Source of the DNA: an uncultured Mycoplasma sp. | Lineage (GTDB): Bacteria; Bacillota_I; Bacilli_A; RF39; UBA660 | Direction: 5' to 3' | Assembly (NCBI GenBank): GCA_902493595.1 | Contig: CABUPU010000002.1 | Coordinates: 105,079-169,078 of the forward strand | Length of the DNA: 64,000 bases | In this document: positions 25,600 to 34,752 of the stretch, piece by piece | How positions within the stretch are numbered: the stretch's first letter is position 1 | Layout: the number at the start of each line of letters is the position of its first letter | Translations under genes and position numbers: made by a program | Notes under the pieces: model-generated | The model's database searches: none | Told to the model about the DNA's origin: nothing | The model's input: only the letters and a program-made list of their open reading frames with translations

Positions 25600-26925
25600 G
25601 TGAAAAAAATTATTATTTTAATTATTATGATGGTATTACCTATAATGGTAAATGCAAAAGATATTACAAGCAAGTGTACTATAAAAGTTGGTTATTATCC
25701 TACAAAGGACATAACTGATGATAATTCCTCAACTTTTTTAACTAAATCAAAAAATTATGCTGTAAATGTCGAGTGTGAAGAAGATATTAAAAATGTTTAT
25801 ATTATGTATCACGATCATTCTACAAAAGGAAAAATTCTTTTTGAAAATTATGAAAATATTGTAGGCCAAAATGGTTATTTGCATGAACTTATCAAAGTTA
25901 ATAATAATGTTAAAACATTCAAAATACAATATGAAGATGAATTTTCTATAGCGGATATTTATATTTATAATGATGATAATTTGCCTGATATGGTTCAAGA
26001 TTGGAAAAGCTTGGATACTGCAGATTTAATGTTATTTACAACTCACGCCGATGATGAACAGTTATTTTTTGCTGGACTAATACCAACTTATGTAGATGCT
26101 GGCAAAAAAATTCAGGTTGTTTATTTTACAAGACATACAAATAATGTTTTAAGATATCATGAACTTTTAAATGGCTTATGGGCTGTAGGAATCAAATATT
26201 ATCCAGTTGTAAGTGATTTTCCAGAGGCTTGGGCATCAACAAGAGATGGCGCATTATTAAATTTACAGAATGCAGGATTTTCTATAGAGGATGCAGTAAG
26301 ATATGAAACAACTCAAATAAGAAAATATAAACCTTATGTTGTTGTAGGTCACGATGAAAAAGGGGAGTATGGTCATGGACAGCATATGCTTAATACTTAT
26401 GTACTTGAGAGTGCTTACAAACTAGCTAGTGACAAAAATTATGTGATTGATGGAGTAGGGTATGAACCTTGGCAAATTCAAAAACTATATTTACATTTAT
26501 ATAAAGATAACAAAATTGTTTTAGATTATGATAAACCACTTACATCATTCGGTGGTAAAACAGCTTATGAAGTATCTAAAATAGGTTATTCATACCATTT
26601 ATCACAACAAGGCACTAGGTTCACTGCTTGGATTAATGGAAAGGATAAACCCTATACTAGTGCAACACAAATTAAAACATATAGTCCTTGTGAATATGGT
26701 TTATATTATAGCGCTGTTGGCGAAGATGAAGAAAAAAATAATATGTTTGAAAATGTTAAAGATACAAAAAATACTAATGAATCAATTAAAGATGATCATA
26801 ATCAAGACCAAAATACTACAGTCGACTTAAATGACCATTCTATAGGAGGTAATATACTTTTATATGTTTCTATTGGAATAGTCCTTGTTATAATAATAAT
26901 ATTAATAATCAGTTTAGTTAGATAA
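25600..26925 (+). CDS. Secreted, membrane-anchored PIG-L/LmbE-family deacetylase
   Basis: About 441 residues from GTG 25600 (AAAGGTGG lies 9-14 bases upstream; a GTG at 25591 overlaps that site). Signal peptide KKIIILIIMMVLPIMVNA, an N-terminal beta domain, a PIG-L domain with TTHADDEQLFFAG and VVVGHDEKGEYGHGQHM as zinc ligands, and a C-terminal hydrophobic anchor (LLYVSIGIVLVIIIILIIS). Family members remove N-acetyl groups from sugar-containing substrates; an extracellular one may act on glycans or glycolipids. Confidence 0.85.
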   Translation: MKKIIILIIMMVLPIMVNAKDITSKCTIKVGYYPTKDITDDNSSTFLTKSKNYAVNVECEEDIKNVYIMYHDHSTKGKILFENYENIVGQNGYLHELIKVNNNVKTFKIQYEDEFSIADIYIYNDDNLPDMVQDWKSLDTADLMLFTTHADDEQLFFAGLIPTYVDAGKKIQVVYFTRHTNNVLRYHELLNGLWAVGIKYYPVVSDFPEAWASTRDGALLNLQNAGFSIEDAVRYETTQIRKYKPYVVVGHDEKGEYGHGQHMLNTYVLESAYKLASDKNYVIDGVGYEPWQIQKLYLHLYKDNKIVLDYDKPLTSFGGKTAYEVSKIGYSYHLSQQGTRFTAWINGKDKPYTSATQIKTYSPCEYGLYYSAVGEDEEKNNMFENVKDTKNTNESIKDDHNQDQNTTVDLNDHSIGGNILLYVSIGIVLVIIIILIISLVR

Positions 26926-26940
26926 TAAAAAAGAAGCATA

Positions 26941-26968
26941 AGTTAACATAATATATATTATACGAAGT
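26941..26968 (-). other. dif: Chromosome dimer resolution site (dif)
   Basis: On the - strand an 11-base arm ACTTCGTATAA, a 6-base centre TATATA, and an 11-base arm TTATGTTAACT. By recall it differs from Bacillus subtilis dif at three of 28 positions, and the right arm differs from the E. coli XerD arm (TTATGTTAAAT) at one. It lies between genes, at the point where coding strand bias flips from + to -. Confidence 0.88.
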
Positions 26969-26998
26969 TAATAATTGATATAGAAATTATAGATAATT

Positions 26999-27034
26999 TA
27001 AGCATTAATTGATTAATTCATTGATGCTTTTTTT
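26999..27034 (+). terminator. Terminator of the PIG-L gene
   Basis: AAGCATTAAT (27000-27009) pairs with ATTGATGCTT (27020-27029; one G-T pair), then TTTTTTT. It sits just beyond dif. Confidence 0.85.
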
Positions 27035-27173
27035 ATAGTAAATATCAATTTAAATTTGTAATTCAAATTATAATTTAGTTATAACAAAAAATAATTTTAA
27101 TATAAAAATTTTATTTAATTTTAAAATTATGAATTATATAGAACATTATTAATAATAAATAAAGTAATATTTA

Positions 27174-27230
27174 CCTTATTAAATATAAAATAAGGTTATA
27201 ATATAATACCTTATTAATATATAAATAAGG
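27174..27230. repeat. Pair of 22-bp palindromes near dif
   Basis: Two copies (27174-27195 and 27209-27230), each starting CCTTATTAA and ending AATAAGG, 35 bp apart centre to centre. A TATACGCGTATA palindrome follows at about 27234. They lie in a very AT-rich gap (27035-27275) that otherwise shows no gene. They could be operators or terminus-related protein sites. Confidence 0.5.
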
Positions 27231-27275
27231 ATATATACGCGTATACTTTATTTCACTAAAAAATAGGGTAGTCCC

Positions 27276-28073
27276 CTATTTCTTTTTATCTTCATTAATA
27301 CCACACATTTTTCTAGATTCAATTTCAGCAATCTTTTCAAATACTTCAGTAGCATTTTCTGTATTTATATCTGAATATCCAAGTTCATGTAATGCTTGAA
27401 CTCTAATTGTATTTAATGCTTGTGTACGGCCAATTTTTTCTTGTTTTTTAAGTTCAATTTCACGAATAAATCTTTTTCTTGATTCAGCAACTTTACTCTT
27501 TGAGGCTCCTCCATTGTTATATAAAGTTAAACCAGAATATAATATTCCCTCGAAAATAAATTGTTTATCTTCATTATAAAGAAATTCGTCTGGATCAATA
27601 AATCCATTTGTTTTGGCTATATAGGCAAGCATATATTTAATTTCTGGTACATTTTCCATTGAGGAAAGTAGGTAATAAATATATTGTACTGTCCCCTTCT
27701 CTGCTTTTGAGCCATCAATTAACTTTTCCTTAAGTAAATAAACTATATCAGATAAAAGACATTTATCATCTCTTGTTATGCCACTTAAGTCAAAATTATT
27801 TGTCATATTTTCTTCCTTTTGTGATGTATTATTTAATTTCTTTTCAATTCTAAGCATATATTCAGTTGTCACTTTAATTTTATCAAAACCTTTAAAAGAG
27901 GAAGAATCTATTTCTAATAATTGAAATAGTAATGCTTTCTTTTCTTTTGGCCAATTATTGATATCCTCAAATGTCAAATAATTGTAAACCATTTGCCTCG
28001 ATACTCCTAAATATTTTGCTAATTTTACTTTAGATATTCCTAAATCTTGTAATAATTTGTTTAATGTGTCCAT
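27276..28073 (-). CDS. HTH (XRE-type) protein of unknown role
   Basis: 265 residues. The N-terminal ~60 form a helix-turn-helix (LLQDLGISKVKLAKYLGVSRQMVYNYL). The rest is helical, charged and ends in a Lys-rich tail, with no enzyme motif I recognise. It is the first gene on the right side of dif and lies upstream-to-downstream with smc on the same strand (72-base gap before smc's end). A DNA-binding role near the terminus is possible but unproven. Confidence 0.65.
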   Translation of the reverse strand: MDTLNKLLQDLGISKVKLAKYLGVSRQMVYNYLTFEDINNWPKEKKALLFQLLEIDSSSFKGFDKIKVTTEYMLRIEKKLNNTSQKEENMTNNFDLSGITRDDKCLLSDIVYLLKEKLIDGSKAEKGTVQYIYYLLSSMENVPEIKYMLAYIAKTNGFIDPDEFLYNEDKQFIFEGILYSGLTLYNNGGASKSKVAESRKRFIREIELKKQEKIGRTQALNTIRVQALHELGYSDINTENATEVFEKIAEIESRKMCGINEDKKK

Positions 28074-28144
28074 AAATTATCCTTGTACTCCTTTACATTT
28101 TTATTATACATTACTTAACAGTATTTTGTAAACCTATTTTAATA

Positions 28145-31066
28145 TTATTCGATATTATTTTCAAGTTTTACGCTTACTAGCTTAGATACCCCACTCTCTT
28201 GCATTGTTACACCATATAAGTTACTTGCATATTCCATCATTTTCTTTTTATGAGTAATTAATATAAATTGACTAATATTTTGCATACTTTTTAAATAATC
28301 ACCAAACATTGATACATTTTCTTCATCAAGTGGTGCCTCAACCTCATCTAAAACAATAAATGGAGCTGGTTTAACATTAAGTATTGCAAATATAAGACAT
28401 ATTGCAGTGAGTGCTTTTTCTCCTCCGGAAAGCATTGATGTAGAATTAAGTTTTTTTCCTGGAGGAACTGCTAAAATAGAGATTCCTGTATTAAGTAAAT
28501 CATTTTCATCAGTTAGTTTTAAAACACCATTTCCACCTTTAAACATCTTCCTAAATACAATAGAAAATTCAGTAGATATTTTATCAAAAGTCTCTTTAAA
28601 ACGTTTTTTCATAATATCATCCATTTCATCAATAATATTATAAAGTTCTTTAGAGGATGACTCTAAATCATCTTTTTGACCTGCTAAAAAGTCATATCTT
28701 TTACTTAATCTATCATATTCAAAAATACTTCCTGTATTAATATTTGTAAGTCCTTTTAAATCATTTTTATATTTAATTACAATTTCCCGAGCCTCTTCAG
28801 GATCCATAGTAAGTTCATATGATTTTAAGGCATTTTCATAAGTCATATTATACTCATTTTGAAGATTTTCAAGAAGTGAGTCCATTTTTACCTCTAACTT
28901 ACCAATTTCAATTTCATTATTTTTAATTAAGCTTTCATTTTTATTATATTTACTATTTACTTCATTAATCTTTCTTTCCAAATCTTCAATCTTATTATTT
29001 AAATCAAACTTTCTAGATTTCAAAGAAATCAAATTATTTTCAAGGATCTCTTTTTCTTTAGATTTACTATTAAGTGTATATAATATTTCCTCGATTTTAT
29101 CATTTAAAGTATTATTATTAAGGTTTTTAAAACCATCAATATTGCTTTCAGTGTATGTTAATTTATCTTTTGTTTCCGATAAAACTCTTTCTTTATTTTC
29201 AATTAAAACTCTTTTTTCAGTTAATTTATAATTAATTTCATTAATCTCTTTCTCAAGTTCTTCATATTTATCATTAGCATTATCTAAAGTAACAGATATA
29301 CTTTGTAGTAATCCTTTTTTATCATTATATTCATTTTGCATATGTAAAAGGTTTAATTTATCATCATTATTTGTATTTACTCTACCACCACTTACTGCAC
29401 CGCCTGAATATAGGATATCTCCCTCTAAAGAGACAATTTTATATTTATAATCAGTCTTTTTACCAATTTTATTTGCATCATCAAGACTGTCTACAATAAT
29501 AACATTACCAAGTTGATTTTCAATAATATTTTTATATTTTTTATCATAACTTACAAGATCAGATGCAATTCCTATGAAACCAGTTAAATCTTTAATACTA
29601 TTTAATGCTATATTATCAATATAACGAGATTTTATAGTATCAAGAGGAAAGAATGTACATCTTCCTAAATCAAAGTTTTTAAGATACTTAATAGCTCTTT
29701 TTGCACTATCAAAGTCAGTTGTTACTATAAAGTTTTTAGCGGCTCCTAAAGAAGATGAAATGGCTATTTTATGAGCATCATTTACTTCGATTAAGTTTTC
29801 AATACGATCACAAATACCACTTAAAGCTTTTGAATTTAAAACTGCTGCAATACTTTTTGGTAAAAATGAGTTGTTTTCAATATTACTTTTAGCAATATTA
29901 ATTTTATTTTCTAAGTCAAATAGTTCTTTGGATTTAACATTATAATCACTTTTTAAAGTTGTAATTTTAATTTTTTCTTTTAACTGTGCATTATTTTTAT
30001 CATTATATTCCTTAATTAAAATATTGTATTCATCCTTTAAAGATTTTATTTCACTATCAAGGACAGCAATATTTTTTTCAATAGATAGTTTTTCTTCCTT
30101 AAGTCTAAGTAGGTTTTCATTAATTGCACTTTCGTTTACACTTAATTTTACTCTTTCTAAATTAATTTGTTTTTGACTTTGAAGTCTTGATATATCATCA
30201 TTAATTTGAATAATTTGTTCATTTGATTTGGTTATTTCTTCATCCATTTGTAAAAGGATTAATTTAAGTTTTTCAAGTTCCTCAGGATGCAGAAAAACAT
30301 TTACCTCTTGCTCTTTTTTTAATTTGTTATTCTCAAGTTTAATGTTTTCATATCTTTCTTTTATATTTGTTATATCACTGGCAATTAAAGATACCTCAAT
30401 ATTTTCAAGATTATCTTTTATTTTGATATATTTTTCGGCCTCTTTTTTTTGTTTTTCTAATGGCTTTAATGAAGACATAACTTCCTTGATTATTAGGTTT
30501 AATCTAGTGATATTTTCTTTGGTATTATCTAGTTTTTTTAATGTTTCCTCTTTTCTTTTTTTATATTTTAATACTCCTGCAGCATTTTCAAATAGAACTC
30601 TTCTTTCTGAGGATTTATTATCCACTAATGCATTAATATTTCCTTGAGTAATTATGTTGAACTTTGATGAAACATCAAGTATAAGGTCAGTAATATCTTT
30701 AAGTCTTACTCTTGAATTATTTATGAAATATTCATTTTCGCCAGTTTTATAAATAGTTCTTTTTATTTCAACTTCACCAAACTCTGATGGTAAAGTATGA
30801 TCTTCATTATCAAATAAAATACTTACACTTGCTTTAGTTAAACCCTCTCTTGATTTAGAACCACTAAAAATGATGTCGCTCATTTTGTCATCACCACGTA
30901 AAGTTTTGACACTTTGCTCTCCTAAAACCCATAAAAGAGCATCAACAACATTACTTTTACCGCTTCCATTAGGTCCAACTATTGCACATATATTTTTATC
31001 AAAATCTAATTCTGTTTTATCAGCAAAGGACTTAAATCCTTGCATTTTAATATTTTTTATATACAT
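28145..31066 (-). CDS. smc: Chromosome partition protein SMC, short-armed
   Basis: 973 residues against about 1,190 for Bacillus SMC. Walker A GPNGSGKSNVVDALLWVLGE at about 32, hinge at about 400-565 (ALSGICDRIENLIEV to SGGAVSGGR), signature SMLSGGEKALTA at about 885, Walker B FIVLDEVEAPLDE at about 905. The two coiled coils are each near 225-240 residues, about two thirds of usual, while head and hinge are complete. SMC with ScpA/ScpB compacts and segregates chromosomes. It starts 3 bases after rnc, as in Bacillus. Confidence 0.95.
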   Translation of the reverse strand: MYIKNIKMQGFKSFADKTELDFDKNICAIVGPNGSGKSNVVDALLWVLGEQSVKTLRGDDKMSDIIFSGSKSREGLTKASVSILFDNEDHTLPSEFGEVEIKRTIYKTGENEYFINNSRVRLKDITDLILDVSSKFNIITQGNINALVDNKSSERRVLFENAAGVLKYKKRKEETLKKLDNTKENITRLNLIIKEVMSSLKPLEKQKKEAEKYIKIKDNLENIEVSLIASDITNIKERYENIKLENNKLKKEQEVNVFLHPEELEKLKLILLQMDEEITKSNEQIIQINDDISRLQSQKQINLERVKLSVNESAINENLLRLKEEKLSIEKNIAVLDSEIKSLKDEYNILIKEYNDKNNAQLKEKIKITTLKSDYNVKSKELFDLENKINIAKSNIENNSFLPKSIAAVLNSKALSGICDRIENLIEVNDAHKIAISSSLGAAKNFIVTTDFDSAKRAIKYLKNFDLGRCTFFPLDTIKSRYIDNIALNSIKDLTGFIGIASDLVSYDKKYKNIIENQLGNVIIVDSLDDANKIGKKTDYKYKIVSLEGDILYSGGAVSGGRVNTNNDDKLNLLHMQNEYNDKKGLLQSISVTLDNANDKYEELEKEINEINYKLTEKRVLIENKERVLSETKDKLTYTESNIDGFKNLNNNTLNDKIEEILYTLNSKSKEKEILENNLISLKSRKFDLNNKIEDLERKINEVNSKYNKNESLIKNNEIEIGKLEVKMDSLLENLQNEYNMTYENALKSYELTMDPEEAREIVIKYKNDLKGLTNINTGSIFEYDRLSKRYDFLAGQKDDLESSSKELYNIIDEMDDIMKKRFKETFDKISTEFSIVFRKMFKGGNGVLKLTDENDLLNTGISILAVPPGKKLNSTSMLSGGEKALTAICLIFAILNVKPAPFIVLDEVEAPLDEENVSMFGDYLKSMQNISQFILITHKKKMMEYASNLYGVTMQESGVSKLVSVKLENNIE

Positions 31067-31069
31067 AAT

Positions 31070-31717
31070 CTACCTTGCACTTTTCCTTAAGGCATCTTTT
31101 GCTGCCATTTGTTCTGCTTCTTTTTTAGATTTACCCGTGCCACTTCCTAGTGTTAAACCATCTACAATAGCATCAGCTTTAAATAAAGGTTTTCCTTCTT
31201 CATCTGTAATGCTTTCTACTTCATAAATTACTGACCTTTGACTTGTTTGAACAACCTCTTGAAAAGCAGTTTTATAATCAGCAAAGAACTGTTCATTTCT
31301 TTGAATGTGAGGTATAACAACAGCATAAATATATCTTTTACAAGTTTCAAATCCTTGATCAATATATATAACCGCTAAAATAGCCTCAAAAACATCTGCA
31401 ATTATTGTTTCATTTGCTTTACCATGAAGACCATTGCCAACCTTAATAAATCCAGCATAACCTACTTCTTTAGCATAAACATTTAAAGCATCCTCACATA
31501 CATAACTAGCTCTAATTTTAGTCATTTGGCCCTCTTTTAAGTTATGCTTATTATATAAATACTCACTTACTATTACACTTAATACTGCATCTCCCAAAAA
31601 CTCTAGTTTTTCATATGAATTTATATTATTTTCATATGCATAAGAAGAATGTGTTAATGCTTCTGATAATAACATTGCATTATTAATTTTAATGTTATAT
31701 TTTTCTAAGAAATTCAT
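31070..31717 (-). CDS. rnc: Ribonuclease III
   Basis: 215 residues from ATG 31717 (AGGTGAG upstream); the frame is open a further 12 codons. RNase III domain with the signature YEKLEFLGDAVLSVIVSEYL and the second catalytic region IIADVFEAILAVIYID, then a double-stranded RNA-binding domain (FQEVVQTSQ ... GTGKSKKEAEQMAAKDAL). It processes rRNA and structured mRNAs. It is operonic with smc. Confidence 0.96.
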   Translation of the reverse strand: MNFLEKYNIKINNAMLLSEALTHSSYAYENNINSYEKLEFLGDAVLSVIVSEYLYNKHNLKEGQMTKIRASYVCEDALNVYAKEVGYAGFIKVGNGLHGKANETIIADVFEAILAVIYIDQGFETCKRYIYAVVIPHIQRNEQFFADYKTAFQEVVQTSQRSVIYEVESITDEEGKPLFKADAIVDGLTLGSGTGKSKKEAEQMAAKDALRKSAR

Positions 31718-31812
31718 ATACTCACCTACTACTTTCCTTAGTAAGTATAACATATTATTAGGTAATTGTAAATTTTAAAAATATATAGTATAATACTAAT
31801 TATGGACGAAAT

Positions 31813-32019
31813 ATGAAAATGATTATAATATATTTAATAAGAGGTTATCAAATTATTCCAAATATATCACATAAAATGTGTAGATTTACTCCAACATGTA
31901 GTGAATATATGATTGAATCTATTTATAAGTATGGCGTAATTAAAGGCTTAAAACTTGGTTTTAAAAGGTTAAAAAGATGTCGTCCAAATGGAAAATGTGG
32001 ATATGATCCTGTTCCATGA
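31813..32019 (+). CDS. yidD: Membrane protein insertion efficiency factor YidD
   Basis: 68 residues, complete: IIIYLIRGYQIIPNISHKMC, then RFTPTCSEYMIESI and KRLKRCRPNGKCGYDPVP, the conserved cysteine-containing YidD pattern. It aids YidC-dependent insertion. TATAAT lies about 20 bases upstream, and GGACG is a weak ribosome binding site. Confidence 0.95.
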   Translation: MKMIIIYLIRGYQIIPNISHKMCRFTPTCSEYMIESIYKYGVIKGLKLGFKRLKRCRPNGKCGYDPVP

Positions 32020-32033
32020 AAGGAAAAAATTAA

Positions 32034-32894
32034 ATGAAATTAAAATTATTTAAAACATTTTGCTTGCTAACCTTATTTGCATTAATATTATCTTCGTGTT
32101 CAATTAAAAAAGATGACCTCGAAGGTGCCACTATTTATACTACGGTTTACCCAGTAAACTATTTAGTAAAATATTTATATAATGATTATGGGCAAATAGA
32201 TAGTATTTATCCAAAAGATTGTGATTTAAATACTTATAAATTAACAGGAAAACAAATTACAAATTATGCAAATGCTAACCTTTTTGTTTATAATGGTTTA
32301 ACTAAAGAAAAAGAGATTGCTAAAACTTTATTAAATAAAAACAAAAATCTTTTGATAATTGATGTTTCTTATGGATTGTCTTATGAAAATGATCCTGCTG
32401 AACTTTGGTTAAGCCCTAAAAATTATTTAATGCTTGCTAAAAATATTAAAGAGAATCTTACAAATTATTTGACAAGTAAATATATTATCGAAGAGGTTAA
32501 TAAAAATTATGCTGATTTCGAGGAAAAAATATCTCTTATGGATGCTAACTTAAGAAGTATAGCAAATGAAGCACAATCTAATGGTAAATATACAATTATT
32601 GCAAGTAGTAAAGTATTTAACTTTCTTAAAAGCTATGGATTTGATATAATTAGTCTTGATGATGCAGATAATTTAAAAGAAAACAAATATAATAATATAA
32701 AATCTAAATTTAAAAATAAAAAATATACATATATCTTATGTACAGAAAATGATAAAGATAATGAAAAAATAAAAGAGTTAGTTAATAATAATGCTAAATT
32801 AATTGATGTTAATCTAATGACCTTATCTATGGATGATGATTATTTCAGTACAATGACTTCTTTCATAGAAAATGTAAAAACTTCATTAAGTTAA
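32034..32894 (+). CDS. ZnuA-like solute-binding lipoprotein lacking all histidines
   Basis: 286 residues with a lipobox (LILSSC). The fold pattern is that of cluster A-I metal-binding proteins: IYTTVYPVNYLVKYL, ANANLFVYNGL, PAELWLSPKNYLMLAKNI and the late CTENDKDNEKIKEL. The metal-ligand positions are changed: DPHVWLDP of the family reads DPAELWLSP here, and the protein contains no His at all. It therefore probably does not bind Zn or Mn in the normal way. No ABC permease or ATPase gene is adjacent. AAAGGA precedes the ATG. Confidence 0.75.
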   Translation: MKLKLFKTFCLLTLFALILSSCSIKKDDLEGATIYTTVYPVNYLVKYLYNDYGQIDSIYPKDCDLNTYKLTGKQITNYANANLFVYNGLTKEKEIAKTLLNKNKNLLIIDVSYGLSYENDPAELWLSPKNYLMLAKNIKENLTNYLTSKYIIEEVNKNYADFEEKISLMDANLRSIANEAQSNGKYTIIASSKVFNFLKSYGFDIISLDDADNLKENKYNNIKSKFKNKKYTYILCTENDKDNEKIKELVNNNAKLIDVNLMTLSMDDDYFSTMTSFIENVKTSLS

Positions 32895-32924
32895 TTGACA
32901 AAGTGGTTATTTATATAGTAAAAT
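32895..32924 (+). promoter_or_regulatory. Promoter of tRNA-Ser
   Basis: TTGACA (32895-32900), 18 bases, TAAAAT (32919-32924), about 18 bases before the tRNA. Confidence 0.7.
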
Positions 32925-32942
32925 GTATAAGTAACTTGGTTT

Positions 32943-33033
32943 GGAGTAGTACTCAAGAGGCTGAAGAGGCGCCCCTGCTAAGGGTGTAGGTCGGGTAACT
33001 GGCGCGAGAGTTCAAATCTCTCCTGCTCCGCCA
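32943..33033 (+). tRNA. tRNA-Ser(GCT)
   Basis: 91 bases with a long variable arm and encoded CCA. Acceptor GGAGTAG pairs with CTGCTCC. Loop CTGCTAA gives anticodon GCT. T loop TTCAAAT. Confidence 0.96.
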
Positions 33034-33047
33034 TTATATAAAAAAAT

Positions 33048-33073
33048 ATTCTAGGATATCCTAGATTTTTTTT
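33048..33073 (+). terminator. Terminator of tRNA-Ser
   Basis: The palindrome TCTAGGATATCCTAGA (33050-33065) is followed by eight T. Confidence 0.85.
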
Positions 33074-33206
33074 ATGTGACAAAATGTGATGATAAGCATG
33101 AGGTATTAAGGTTCAAGTCTAAGGCTTAACACAAAAAATTACCGCCGTTTTACCGCGAAATATATGGAAAATATGGATAATATATAAAATGGGGTAATTT
33201 TTAGCA

Positions 33207-33230
33207 TAAAAAAAGCCCGAAAATACGGAC
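33207..33230 (-). terminator. Terminator of the tRNA-Ile/tRNA-Glu transcript
   Basis: On the - strand GTCCG, a TATTTT loop, CGGGC, then seven T. Confidence 0.75.
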
Positions 33231-33244
33231 AATTATTAACTTAA

Positions 33245-33321
33245 TGGTGACCCGTACGGGATTCGAACCCATGAATGCTGCCGTGAAAGGGCAGTGTGTT
33301 AAGCCGCTTCACCAACGGGCC
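33245..33321 (-). tRNA. tRNA-Glu(TTC)
   Basis: 77 bases with CCA. Acceptor GGCCCGT pairs with ACGGGTC (one G-T). Loop CTTTCAC gives anticodon TTC. T loop TTCGAAT. Confidence 0.95.
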
Positions 33322-33327
33322 AAAAAA

Positions 33328-33404
<77 letters not shown>

Positions 33405-33475
33405 ACTTCTTTTTCGTACTAATTAATTGTACCTTATTTTTTTAATAAATGCAACTATTTTTTATCAAAAATTTG

Positions 33476-33940
33476 TTATAAATACAAATTTCTCGTTATT
33501 TCCTTAGTTTTTACCTTATTTGAGGTATAATCTAGAGCGTCTTTTAGATAAGAATCATCAAAATTAAAGTCATTGTACCCTACTTTACAACAATTAAAAT
33601 AATAATCATTAGGCATTGCATAATCAAAATCATCATTCATTATATAGATTAATCCTTTAACTAGTTTGCCATATAATTCAAATTCAATTTCCTTTTTATT
33701 ATATAAATATGGATAGTCTTCATACATATCAAGATTTTTAATAAACAATTTATTTACTTTAAATATACCAATTGGTACTACACTACCCTCTTTTGGTTCT
33801 ATAGTTAAAAATCCAGTTTCTTCACCTTTAAAAGACAACATATAATTATATAAAAACATTCTACCAATTACTTTGTAAAATGGACATTTTTCTTTCATTT
33901 CACTTAAATTTAAATTACTTCCATATGCTAAATAATACAT
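33476..33940 (-). CDS. Gamma-glutamylcyclotransferase-like protein
   Basis: 154 residues of the GGCT/AIG2 fold. The substrate loop YLAYGSNLNLSEM is at the N-terminus, and a candidate catalytic Glu lies in LDMYEDYPYLY. Such enzymes release 5-oxoproline from gamma-glutamyl compounds; the substrate here is unknown. GAGGT precedes ATG 33940. Confidence 0.85.
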   Translation of the reverse strand: MYYLAYGSNLNLSEMKEKCPFYKVIGRMFLYNYMLSFKGEETGFLTIEPKEGSVVPIGIFKVNKLFIKNLDMYEDYPYLYNKKEIEFELYGKLVKGLIYIMNDDFDYAMPNDYYFNCCKVGYNDFNFDDSYLKDALDYTSNKVKTKEITRNLYL

Positions 33941-34042
33941 AATATGACCTCAAAAATAATTTATCATATAAAAAGAAAGCATGCAACTAAAAACTTGCTT
34001 ATTTAGCCTTTTTTTATTATAATTATTTTAGGAAGTGAAGAA

Positions 34043-34681
34043 ATGCAATATAAAAAAATTAAAAACGCAGATTTAATCGTTGGTTCTAGTAAATATTTAG
34101 TTAAAAATCCATATGAATATCAAAAAAGATGGCATGAATTATTTAATAATAGTAATCCTATTTGTTTAGAACTTGGTATGGGACGTGGTGATTTTATTAT
34201 TGATATGGCTAAAGCCCATCCAAATATTAATTATATTGGTCTTGAAATTGTAGATTCACAAATGGTTATGGCTGTAAATAGATTATCAAATTTAAACCTT
34301 AATAATCTTAAATTAATCAATATAGATGCTAAAGAAATTGGTAATATTTTCCAAAGAGAAATTGATACTATATATTTAACATTTTGTGATCCTTGGCCAA
34401 AAAAACAAGATGAAAAAAGAAGATTTACTCATGAAAGTTATTTAAGAATATATGATAAAATTTTTACTAAACATAAACACATTATTTTAAAAACTGATAA
34501 CAAAGGTTTCTTTGCTTATTCTCTTGAAAGTTTATCTAATTATTGGTATATTTTTAATACTGTTTCACTTGACTTACATAAAGATGAAAGAAATATTCCG
34601 AATATAATGACAAATTATGAAAAACAATATCAAAAAGAAGGAAGACCTATTTACTTTTTAGATGCTAAATCTGATAGTTAA
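34043..34681 (+). CDS. trmB: tRNA (guanine-N7-)-methyltransferase
   Basis: 212 residues, full length. SAM-binding motif LELGMGRGDFIIDMA with acidic residue in YIGLEIVDSQ, and the family signature LTFCDPWPKKQDEKRRFTH. It makes m7G46 in the tRNA variable loop. GGAAGTGAAG is the ribosome binding site. It is a + strand gene among - strand neighbours. Confidence 0.96.
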   Translation: MQYKKIKNADLIVGSSKYLVKNPYEYQKRWHELFNNSNPICLELGMGRGDFIIDMAKAHPNINYIGLEIVDSQMVMAVNRLSNLNLNNLKLINIDAKEIGNIFQREIDTIYLTFCDPWPKKQDEKRRFTHESYLRIYDKIFTKHKHIILKTDNKGFFAYSLESLSNYWYIFNTVSLDLHKDERNIPNIMTNYEKQYQKEGRPIYFLDAKSDS

Positions 34682-34695
34682 TATCAGTTTTTTTA
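34671..34695 (+). terminator. Terminator of trmB
   Basis: CTGATA and TATCAG around GTTAA, then TTTTTTT; it overlaps the trmB stop. Confidence 0.8.
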
Positions 34696-34704
34696 TTTTA
34701 TAAC

Positions 34705-34741
34705 AAAAAAAATCTAGCAAATTCAAAATATTGTTAGATTT
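34705..34741 (-). terminator. Terminator of tRNA-Lys
   Basis: On the - strand AAATCTAACAA pairs with TTGCTAGATTT (one mismatch or G-T), followed by TTTTTTG. Confidence 0.75.
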
Positions 34742-34752
34742 TATTTTTTCAA

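Noticed and set aside
27035..27275. Replication origin
   Set aside because: The region is very AT-rich, but it sits at the dif site where strand bias converges, there is no dnaA gene, and no DnaA-box cluster is seen.
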